A DNA stretch of 64,000 bases from Solwaraspora sp. WMMD792 (lineage in GTDB: Bacteria > Actinomycetota > Actinomycetes > Mycobacteriales > Micromonosporaceae), in the NCBI RefSeq assembly GCF_029626105.1, contig NZ_JARUBH010000009.1:6324001-6388000 (forward strand), given 5' to 3'. Positions 58,068 through 64,000 of the stretch are shown here, one piece after another. Under the pieces are notes generated by a model. The model was not told the origin of the DNA. It saw only the letters and a list, made by a program, of their open reading frames with translations, and did not search any database. The first letter of the stretch is position 1. Every line of letters begins with the position of its first letter. The position numbers and the translations under genes were made by a program.

Positions 58068-58990
58068 CGCTGCCCGCTACCGGCAGCACGTCACCCGCGC
58101 GGGCCCACCGGAACCGGTGGGCCCGTTCGGGCCGCTGGTCCGGCTGGTTGTGGGTGGTGCCGGCCCTGGTGATGTACGTGGTCTTCGTGGTCCGCCCGTT
58201 GACGCTCACCTTCCAGTACTCGCTCTACGACTGGAACGGCATCGGCGTCGCGCGGTGGGCCGGGCTGGACAACTACCTCACCGTGTTCACCGACTCCGAC
58301 CTGCTGAAGATCATCGGGAACGCGTTCGTGCTGATCATCTTCTTCAGTTTCATCCCGGTCGGGGTCGGGTTGCTGGTGGCCAGCCTGGTCCGGCGGATGG
58401 CCACCGGGCTGTTCGGCACCGCCGTACGGACGATTCTGTTTCTCCCGCAGGTCATCCCGCTGGTCGCCGCCGGCATCGCGTGGAGCTGGCTGCTCTCGTC
58501 GTCCGGCGTGGTCAACCAGGCGCTGCGCGCCGTCGGCCTGGGCGGGCTGGCCCGGCCGTGGCTCGGCGACTTCGACACCGCCCTGCCGTCGGTCGGCATG
58601 ATCGGCGCCTGGGTCTCCCTCGGCCTGTGCACCATCCTGCTGATCACCGGGATCGGCAAGATCGACCCGAGCCTGTACGAGGCGGCCCGGATGGACGGCG
58701 CCGGCCCGGTCCGGGAGTTCTTCGCGGTCACCCTGCCCGGCCTGCGCCGCGAAATCGGCGTCTGCCTGACGGTGACCGTCATCGCGGCGCTGGCCAGCTT
58801 CGACATCGTCTACATCTCCACCAGTGGCGGACCGGGTTACCAGACCACCGTGCCGGGCCTGGAGATCTACCGGCTGGCGTTCGCCCAGCGGCAGGTCGGC
58901 CTCGCCTCCGCGTTGGCCATCGTGCTGATGGCGCTGGTGCTGCTCTGCGTACTGCCGATCCAGCGTCTGACCCGGGAGGAGAAGGGATGA
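58064..58990 (+). CDS. Sugar ABC transporter permease (MalF-like)
   Basis: The product is 308 residues with six membrane helices. The EAA loop is at about 205 (YEAARMDGAGPVREFFAVTLPGL, in parts EAARMDGAGPVREFF). Family: binding-protein-dependent sugar permeases. Overlaps the preceding and next genes by 4 nt. It pairs with the MalG-like permease at 58987. Confidence 0.94.
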   Translation: MTLPATGSTSPARAHRNRWARSGRWSGWLWVVPALVMYVVFVVRPLTLTFQYSLYDWNGIGVARWAGLDNYLTVFTDSDLLKIIGNAFVLIIFFSFIPVGVGLLVASLVRRMATGLFGTAVRTILFLPQVIPLVAAGIAWSWLLSSSGVVNQALRAVGLGGLARPWLGDFDTALPSVGMIGAWVSLGLCTILLITGIGKIDPSLYEAARMDGAGPVREFFAVTLPGLRREIGVCLTVTVIAALASFDIVYISTSGGPGYQTTVPGLEIYRLAFAQRQVGLASALAIVLMALVLLCVLPIQRLTREEKG

Positions 58991-59811
58991 GGCTCAGCCG
59001 CAGCGAGCAGGTGACCGGGCGGGTCTTCCTGATCCTGCTGGTCCTGGTCACCCTGCTGCCGTTCGTGAGCATGCTGTCGGCGGCGTTGCAACCCCGCGGG
59101 ACGGTGCCGACCGGGTTGACCTGGCCGTCCGACCCGCAGTGGGGCAACTTCGCCGACGCCTTCACCGTGGCCAACATGGGCGCGCTGCTCAAGTCCAGCG
59201 GCCTGATCGTCGCCGGGGTGGTACCGGTCGCCGTGGTGATCGCCACCATGGCCGGCTTCGGCCTCGGCCACCTGAAGATCCCCGGCGCCCGGTTCGTCTT
59301 CGTCTTCTTCCTGCTCGGCCTGACCATGCCGTTCGAGGCGGTGATCACCCCGCTGTACTACCAGATCCAGGACTTCGGGCTGCTGAACACCCGGTGGGCG
59401 ATCATCCTGCCGCTGATCGGACTCTTCATGCCGTTCGGCGTGTTCTGGATGCGTACCCACTTCATCAACGTGCCGGCCGAGTTGTCCGAGGCCGCCCGGG
59501 TCGACGGCAGCAGCACCTGGCAGCTGTTCTGGCGGATCCACCTGCCACTGGCCCGGCCGGCGATCGCCTCGCTGACCATCCTGCTGTTCCTCTGGACGTG
59601 GAACCAGTTCCTGCTGGCCATCGTGCTCGTCGACGACGGCACCAAGCGGACCATGGCCGGCGCGCTCGGGGCCTTCCAGGGGCAGTGGGGCACCGACCAG
59701 GTGCTGCTGTGCGCCGGGTCGCTGCTGATCCTCACCCCGACGCTGATCGTCTTCCTGATCTTCCAGCGTCAGTTCATCAAGGCCCTGCTGCAGGGGTCGG
59801 TGAAGGGGTGA
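58987..59811 (+). CDS. Sugar ABC transporter permease (MalG-like)
   Basis: The product is 274 residues with six membrane helices. The EAA loop is near 165 (SEAARVDGSSTWQLFWRIHLPL, shown as EAARVDGSSTWQLFW). MalG-type C-terminal signature LWTWNQFLLAIVLVDD is present. AAGGG precedes ATG 58987, which overlaps the MalF-like stop. The stop overlaps the serine hydrolase start (GTGA). Confidence 0.94.
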   Translation: MRLSRSEQVTGRVFLILLVLVTLLPFVSMLSAALQPRGTVPTGLTWPSDPQWGNFADAFTVANMGALLKSSGLIVAGVVPVAVVIATMAGFGLGHLKIPGARFVFVFFLLGLTMPFEAVITPLYYQIQDFGLLNTRWAIILPLIGLFMPFGVFWMRTHFINVPAELSEAARVDGSSTWQLFWRIHLPLARPAIASLTILLFLWTWNQFLLAIVLVDDGTKRTMAGALGAFQGQWGTDQVLLCAGSLLILTPTLIVFLIFQRQFIKALLQGSVKG

Positions 59812-60965
59812 CCGTGTCCAACGATCCGATCGTCCACGGTGACGTCGCCGACGGCTTCGGCCGGGTCGCCGACGTGTTCCGGGACAACTTCGCCACCCGG
59901 GGCGAGGTCGGCGCCGGCCTGGCCGTCTACGTCGACGGACGCCCGGTCGTCGACCTGTACGGCGGGCTCGCCGATCCGCGTACCGGACGGGTCTGGCAGC
60001 AGGACACCCCGGCGGTGGTGTTCTCCTGCACCAAGGGCATCCTGGCGGTCTGCGCCTACCTGCTGGTGCAGTCCGGCCGGCTGGACCTGGCCGCCCCGGT
60101 CACCCGCTACTGGCCCGGGTTCGGTCGCAACGGCAAGGCCGACATCGTGGTCCGCGACCTGCTCACCCACCGGGCCGGCCTGCCGGCGCTGGACCGTGAC
60201 CTGACCCGCGAGCAGGTGCTGGCCTGGGATCCGGTGATCGCCGCGATCGAGGAGCAGACCCCACTGTGGCAGCCGGGTACGGCGTACACGTACCACGCGT
60301 TGACCTACGGCTGGCTGGTCGGCGAGGTGATCCGGCGGGTCACCGGCGTACCGGTGGGGGAGTTCTTCCGCGACACCCTGGCCGGGCCGCTCGGCCTGCG
60401 GACCTGGATCGGGCTGCCGGCCGCCGAGCGGGACAGCGTGGCCTGGACGCTGGCCCCGCCGGACAACCCGGTCAGCTACCCGGACCGGGTCAGCGAGCGG
60501 TCGCTGACCATGGGTGGCGCGTTCGACTTCCCGGCGGACGCCGCCGGCCTGGTCAGCTTCAACGACCCGGCCGTCCAGGCGGCCGAGGTTCCCGGAGCCG
60601 GCGGGGTGAGCTCCGCCGCCGGCCTGGCCCGGCTGTACGCCGCCTGCGTCGCGCCGGTGGCCGGACCCCCGCTGCTGACCACCGCCTCGGTGGACGACGC
60701 GGTGGTGGTGCGCTCGCAGGGCCGGCAGCGGTACGGCGGCCCGGACGCCGGGCAGCGCTGGGGGACCGGCTTCCTGCTCGGGTCGCCCCGAATCCGCCCG
60801 ATGCTCGGCGACCGCAGCTTCGGTCACGACGGGGCGGGCGGGCATCTGGGCTTCGCCGACGACCGCTACCGGGTCGGGTTCGGGTACGTGCTGAACCAGA
60901 TGGGGCCGGCGGACGACGACCGGGCCAACCGGCTGACCGCCGCGTTGCGGGACTGCCTGGACTGA
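59808..60965 (+). CDS. Class C beta-lactamase-like serine hydrolase
   Basis: The product is 385 residues, no signal peptide, so cytoplasmic. The class C fold motifs are SCTKG (SxxK, residues about 71-74), the YHA/LTYGW stretch near 165 supplying the Tyr, and HDGAGG near 343 in the KTG position. The family includes esterases that act on acylated or lactone substrates. Location in the sugar operon suggests it deacylates an imported compound. GTG 59808 overlaps the permease stop. Nothing follows within 90 nt but the next promoter. Confidence 0.88.
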   Translation: MTVSNDPIVHGDVADGFGRVADVFRDNFATRGEVGAGLAVYVDGRPVVDLYGGLADPRTGRVWQQDTPAVVFSCTKGILAVCAYLLVQSGRLDLAAPVTRYWPGFGRNGKADIVVRDLLTHRAGLPALDRDLTREQVLAWDPVIAAIEEQTPLWQPGTAYTYHALTYGWLVGEVIRRVTGVPVGEFFRDTLAGPLGLRTWIGLPAAERDSVAWTLAPPDNPVSYPDRVSERSLTMGGAFDFPADAAGLVSFNDPAVQAAEVPGAGGVSSAAGLARLYAACVAPVAGPPLLTTASVDDAVVVRSQGRQRYGGPDAGQRWGTGFLLGSPRIRPMLGDRSFGHDGAGGHLGFADDRYRVGFGYVLNQMGPADDDRANRLTAALRDCLD

Positions 60966-61057
60966 GGCTCCGACCGGTCATTCCCGTCGGGCTCGGAGCG
61001 GGTATCCCCCGTCCCACCAGCAACAACTATATGTCCAGCCGATTTCTGGCACGTGTC

Positions 61058-61105
61058 TTGACATGGCCTGATCATCGCGAGCATGCTCAGCTAAATCAGT
61101 TTAGC
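61058..61105 (+). promoter_or_regulatory. Second promoter with the same LacI palindrome
   Basis: TTGACA (61058-61063), 18-nt spacer, CATGCT (61082-61087), GCTAAATCAGTTTAGC (61090-61105). The element from GCATGCTC through the palindrome matches 56551-56575 except one base. Confidence 0.88.
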
Positions 61106-61203
61106 GTCGATCTACTCGCCCAGCTTGACTGCCGGTCCCCCGCTTGTGACCCCCACCCGCAGGCCTGGCTGGGCACACGCGCTCGCGCGGGAAGGAAGGA
61201 CGC

Positions 61204-62526
61204 ATGACCCTCCGCAAGAAGGCGGTTGCCCTGCTCGCCGTAGCCGCGGTGCTGAGCACCGCCGGGGCGGCGAACGCTCAGGGTGGCAACGGCGGCGGCA
61301 TCACCACCGGCATCCAGAGCATCACCCCGATCACCGAGGTCTACACGTACGGCCAGCGGGTCTCCGCGGTGGCGGTCGAGTACGGCGAGATCGTCAACCC
61401 CGACTCGATCGACCCGAGCACCTACACCGTGTCGGACACCGTGTACAACTTCCGGTTCAACCCGATCGAGGACCTGACCAAGATGGCCGACCGGACCATC
61501 ACCAACGTCTACACCAACAGCCGGGCGCACACCCGGTTCGACCAGCGGTCGGTCACCGGACGCTACGTGATCATCGAACTCGACCCGGCCGACGTGGGCG
61601 GCTGGACCGTGATCGTCTCGAAGTGCCCGACCTTCCTGTGCACGGTCAAGGTCAACCCGGATCTGCCGACCACGCTGACCCAGCGCAAGCGGATCCACGC
61701 CAAGCCGGGCAACGGCAACGGTCTGGGGCCGGTGCTCGCACCGGGCACCCCGCACCGGGTCCGGGCGATGACCGAGGAGCCGGTGAACCTGCTGGTCGAC
61801 GAGTTCGCCTATGACTCGTACCTGAGCGGCGGCATGGTGCTGCCGTACCACTACCACCTGCCGAAGAACTACGACCCGGCCAAGCGGTATCCGCTGATGG
61901 TCGTGCTGCCCGGCCACGGGATGGGCTTCGACGGGGACAACACCGGGGTACAGATCGCGGCGGACATTCCCGCGGTGGCCTGGCTGGAGCGTAAGTGGAC
62001 CGGCAGCGACGAGGACGTGATCGTGCTCGCCCCGCAGAACCAGCGGGTCGGTGCGGCGGCCGAGGCCGCGCTGCTGATCAAGCTGATCGACCAGTTCGTC
62101 GACGAGTACAGCGTCGACCCCACCCGGATCTACACCACCACGGTCTCCTACGGATCACAGCTGGCCTGGGCGGCGTTCGAGCAGCGGCCGGATCTGTTCG
62201 CCGCCGGTCTGATCACCGGTGGGTTCCAGATCAACGAGGAGCAGGCCGCCGCGGTGGCCGAGGCGGAGATGCCGGTGTACGTCACCCACGGCGTCAACGA
62301 CCACCTGCTGAACATCTCGCTGGGACGCAACTCCCGCGACGCGCTGCAGGCGGCGCACGCGGCGCAGGGCAAGAGCGAGCAGGAGATCGCCGACCTGGTG
62401 CGCTACACCGAGTACGAGAACGACGCGTTCTCGCTGCCCGACTACCATGCCGCCTACGGTCCGACGTACGAGGACCGCAGCATGCTGAAGTGGCTGCTCA
62501 GCCAGCGCAACGACAGCGCCTCCTGA
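61204..62526 (+). CDS. Secreted alpha/beta-hydrolase (esterase-like)
   Basis: The product is 440 residues with a signal peptide (1-25, ANA cleavage). An N-terminal beta domain (about 40-185) precedes an alpha/beta hydrolase domain. The latter has the HGMGFDGDNTGV oxyanion region, the nucleophile elbow TTVSYGSQLAW (Ser in SYG; the first Gly of the usual GxSxG is Thr), a downstream Asp in VTHGVNDHLL and a possible His in LPDYHAAYGP. Related to PHB-depolymerase/CE1-type esterases. ATG 61204 has GGAAGGACGC upstream. Control by the LacI operator links it to the sugar module, perhaps releasing the sugar from an ester-linked polymer outside the cell. Confidence 0.82.
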   Translation: MTLRKKAVALLAVAAVLSTAGAANAQGGNGGGITTGIQSITPITEVYTYGQRVSAVAVEYGEIVNPDSIDPSTYTVSDTVYNFRFNPIEDLTKMADRTITNVYTNSRAHTRFDQRSVTGRYVIIELDPADVGGWTVIVSKCPTFLCTVKVNPDLPTTLTQRKRIHAKPGNGNGLGPVLAPGTPHRVRAMTEEPVNLLVDEFAYDSYLSGGMVLPYHYHLPKNYDPAKRYPLMVVLPGHGMGFDGDNTGVQIAADIPAVAWLERKWTGSDEDVIVLAPQNQRVGAAAEAALLIKLIDQFVDEYSVDPTRIYTTTVSYGSQLAWAAFEQRPDLFAAGLITGGFQINEEQAAAVAEAEMPVYVTHGVNDHLLNISLGRNSRDALQAAHAAQGKSEQEIADLVRYTEYENDAFSLPDYHAAYGPTYEDRSMLKWLLSQRNDSAS

Positions 62527-62583
62527 GCCGACGGACCCGGATCCAAGCAACCGGGTCCGGGTCAGCCTGACTACCGCCCGACC

Positions 62584-62625
62584 GTGAGCCCGTCGGAGGA
62601 TCGCCGGATCCTCCGACGGGCTCAC
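62584..62625 (+). terminator. Hairpin terminator after the secreted hydrolase
   Basis: GTGAGCCCGTCGGAGGATC (62584-62602) pairs perfectly with 62607-62625 around a GCCG loop, a 19-bp stem. No T tract. Confidence 0.9.
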
Positions 62626-62669
62626 GCGTGTCTCCGGTCGCCAGCCCTGGCTCCGCGGTCCGGCAACCT

Positions 62670-62707
62670 CTCGAAACGATTCGAGTCAATGTTGTTATCG
62701 TAAACAA
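62670..62707. promoter_or_regulatory. Two LacI-like palindromes upstream of GH43
   Basis: CTCGAAACGATTCGAG (62670-62685, 6-bp arms) and TTGTTATCGTAAACAA (62692-62707, 5-bp arms) lie 22 bp apart, centre to centre. Both have LacI-family-type CG centres. They precede the better palindrome at 62823. Confidence 0.5.
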
Positions 62708-62817
62708 GCAGCGGCTGGCTGAAACTGCTCGGCGGGTCGATGGGCAGTGAGGGTACAGCAGCTTTCCCAGTTGCATCGTTACAATGCGCCCGAGACAGAT
62801 CTAGTTCTCTCGATGTA

Positions 62818-62846
62818 TTGAAGGTGTTAGCGATAACACCTATGCT
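62818..62846 (+). promoter_or_regulatory. GH43 promoter with operator inside
   Basis: TTGAAG (62818-62823) and TATGCT (62841-62846) are 17 bp apart. Between them GGTGTTA-GCGA-TAACACC (62823-62840) is a perfect 7-bp-arm palindrome, a typical LacI-family site. The leader to GTG 63170 would be about 320 nt. Confidence 0.75.
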
Positions 62847-63169
62847 CCTGCTGTGGGGCGCGGGGCACGTCCCACCTGCTTCCACCGGCCTTGTCGGGAG
62901 TCGGCCGGGTGTGGTGGCCGGCAGCGTTCCCGCCTTCCGAGCCGGGCCTCGGGCGCCGGGCGTTGCGGGCCGGGCGAGTCCACCTCGGTGAAGCGTCCCC
63001 GGGCCACGCCGTGCGACGCGGCTGTCCGGCGGTGCCGGTGCCTGCTGGCGTCGGCCACGGTGCCCAGCCCGCACCGTGGCCGACGCCGCCATCCCAACTT
63101 TGCGATTCCGCTGAACCTTGCTGCCTGGGTACCCGGCGCCGTCGGCGCCCATCCCGGAAAGGAACTCCA
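62847..63169 (+). other. Long leader of the GH43 gene with a 17-bp hairpin
   Basis: GGCGTCGGCCACGGTGC (63047-63063) pairs exactly with GCACCGTGGCCGACGCC (63071-63087), 82 nt before the start codon. It could be an attenuator, an mRNA stabiliser, or a terminator of a short transcript. No gene was accepted here. Confidence 0.6.
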
Positions 63170-64000
63170 GTGCGACAAACAGCTGTCAAACGAGCAGCGC
63201 TGCTCGCGGCGGCCGGTGGCCTGGTCGCCTCGGCGGCGACCGTGGTCCTGCCCGCAACCGCTGCCGCAGCAGCCGGGTGCTCAGTGGACTACGCCGTGTC
63301 GTCCCAGTGGCCCGGCGGATTCGGCGCCAACGTCACCGTCACCAATCTCGGTGATCCGATCGACGGCTGGACCCTCACCTGGTCGTACACCGCTGGACAA
63401 CAGGTCACGCAGGCGTGGAACACGTCGTTGACCCAGAGTGGGGCACAGGTGACCGCGCGCAATGTCAGCTGGAACAGTGCGATCGCGACGAACGGCACCG
63501 CCTCGTTCGGGTTCAACGGCTCCTGGAACAACAGCAGCAACCCGACGCCCGGCTCGTTCACCCTCAACGGAACGGTCTGCACCGGAGGCGTGACCGACCC
63601 GACCACCGCTCCGCCCACCACCGTCCCGCCCACGACGGCTCCGCCGACCACCGCCCCGCCCACCACGGCTCCGCCGACGACACCGCCGCCGTCGGGGGAT
63701 TACACGAATCCGGTGGTGTGGCAGGACTTCGCGGATGTGGAGGTGATCCGGGTCGATGACACGTACTACATGACGGCGTCGACGATGCATTATTCGCCGG
63801 GTGCGCCGATTCTGCGGTCGTACGATCTGGTGAACTGGGAGTTCGCGGGGCATGCGGTGCCGAGGTTGGAGTTCGGGTCGAAGTATGACCTGTCGGGGGC
63901 GCAGCGGGGGTATGTGCGGGGGATCTGGGCGTCGACGTTGAACTACCGGCGGAGTAACGGGACGTACTACTGGGCGGGTTGTATCGATTTCAGTCAGACG
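63170..64000 (+). CDS. Secreted CBM2-GH43 glycosidase, N-terminal part
   Basis: The first 277 codons are present; the gene runs off the window. A signal peptide (about 1-35) is followed by a CBM2 cellulose-binding module (about 37-140, CSVDYAVSSQWPGGFGANVTVTN and SWNNSSNPTPGSFTLNGTVC in parts). A Thr/Pro linker (APPTT units, 145-172) follows, then a GH43 propeller start (NPVVWQDFADVEVIRVDDTYYMTAS in parts; ILRSYDLVNWEFAGH; the second metal/acid site is not yet reached). GH43 includes xylosidases and arabinofuranosidases; the first Asp in WQDFADVEV is the expected catalytic base region. GTG 63170 has AAAGGAA 7 nt upstream. Codon usage changes sharply at the GH43 boundary. Confidence 0.9.
   Translation, partial: MRQTAVKRAALLAAAGGLVASAATVVLPATAAAAAGCSVDYAVSSQWPGGFGANVTVTNLGDPIDGWTLTWSYTAGQQVTQAWNTSLTQSGAQVTARNVSWNSAIATNGTASFGFNGSWNNSSNPTPGSFTLNGTVCTGGVTDPTTAPPTTVPPTTAPPTTAPPTTAPPTTPPPSGDYTNPVVWQDFADVEVIRVDDTYYMTASTMHYSPGAPILRSYDLVNWEFAGHAVPRLEFGSKYDLSGAQRGYVRGIWASTLNYRRSNGTYYWAGCIDFSQT

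Noticed and set aside
62740-62991. 83-codon frame upstream of the GH43 gene
   Set aside because: It spans the promoter and operator at 62818 and its composition is not coding-like.

Overview
This is about 64 kb of very high-GC DNA with dense, mostly overlapping operons. Proteins and signals point to a filamentous actinomycete, most likely Micromonosporaceae (Micromonospora or a close relative). The evidence is a DnaJ-independent mix of actinobacterial markers: a PSP1/RicT protein, type VII-secretion-type small proteins, an MFS-dTMP kinase fusion, Ku with split LigD-type enzymes, an XPB-like helicase, DivIVA-domain proteins, and CBM2-bearing secreted enzymes. Many starts are leaderless: a TAnnnT box lies 6-8 nt before the start codon and no Shine-Dalgarno (SD) sequence is present. 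The genus is inferred from gene content; no rRNA is present.

Layout. 1-12,983 is a housekeeping block: end of the proton-pumping pyrophosphatase, a lipoprotein, topA, a TetR regulator with an Asp-Arg repeat tail, the MFS-thymidylate kinase fusion, holB, three type VII-secretion-like small genes, and ricT. 13,011-18,058 holds a metallophosphoesterase, tRNA-Thr(CGT) with a strong terminator, a secreted fibronectin-III protein and a thiostrepton-resistance-type rRNA methyltransferase. 18,217-27,412 has Hsp20 and a family-9 glycosyltransferase, then a two-component system divergent from an MMPL exporter, then a minus-strand operon of an HldE-like heptose enzyme, a family-2 glycosyltransferase and a small protein. 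27,554-42,938 is accessory metabolism, with several one-component regulators and their targets (MarR/DHA2 exporter, ArsR/oxidoreductase, TetR/SDR, MarR/DoxX/ene-reductase, GlxA-type AraC) around an ABC importer operon of the siderophore/cobalamin/F420-0 class. 42,952-46,370 encodes small secreted proteins (ricin-B lectin, CBM2, a Cys-rich protein apparently truncated by a 1-nt deletion) and a small GntR regulator. 46,860-48,952 is a DivIVA-domain protein plus an unknown zinc-finger protein. 49,096-53,926 is a DNA end-joining set (Ku, ligase, LigD-type polymerase) next to an XPB-like helicase. 54,312-62,526 is a LacI-controlled carbohydrate module. The window ends inside a secreted CBM2-GH43 glycosidase.

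Working together. The clearest regulatory unit is the LacI module. A 16-bp palindrome GCTAAATCAGTTTAGC sits just after near-identical promoters in front of both the sugar-ABC/serine-hydrolase operon and the secreted hydrolase gene. A related site lies between -35 and -10 of the GH32-like gene. Other well-supported regulator-operator pairs are the MarR/DoxX 16-bp inverted repeat, the ArsR 11-bp inverted repeat and three TetR sites before the SDR gene. The same palindrome with compensatory base changes occurs twice, each time between convergent genes 32 kb apart, which suggests a dispersed bidirectional terminator or REP-like element. No CRISPR array, insertion sequence, phage or rRNA gene was seen.
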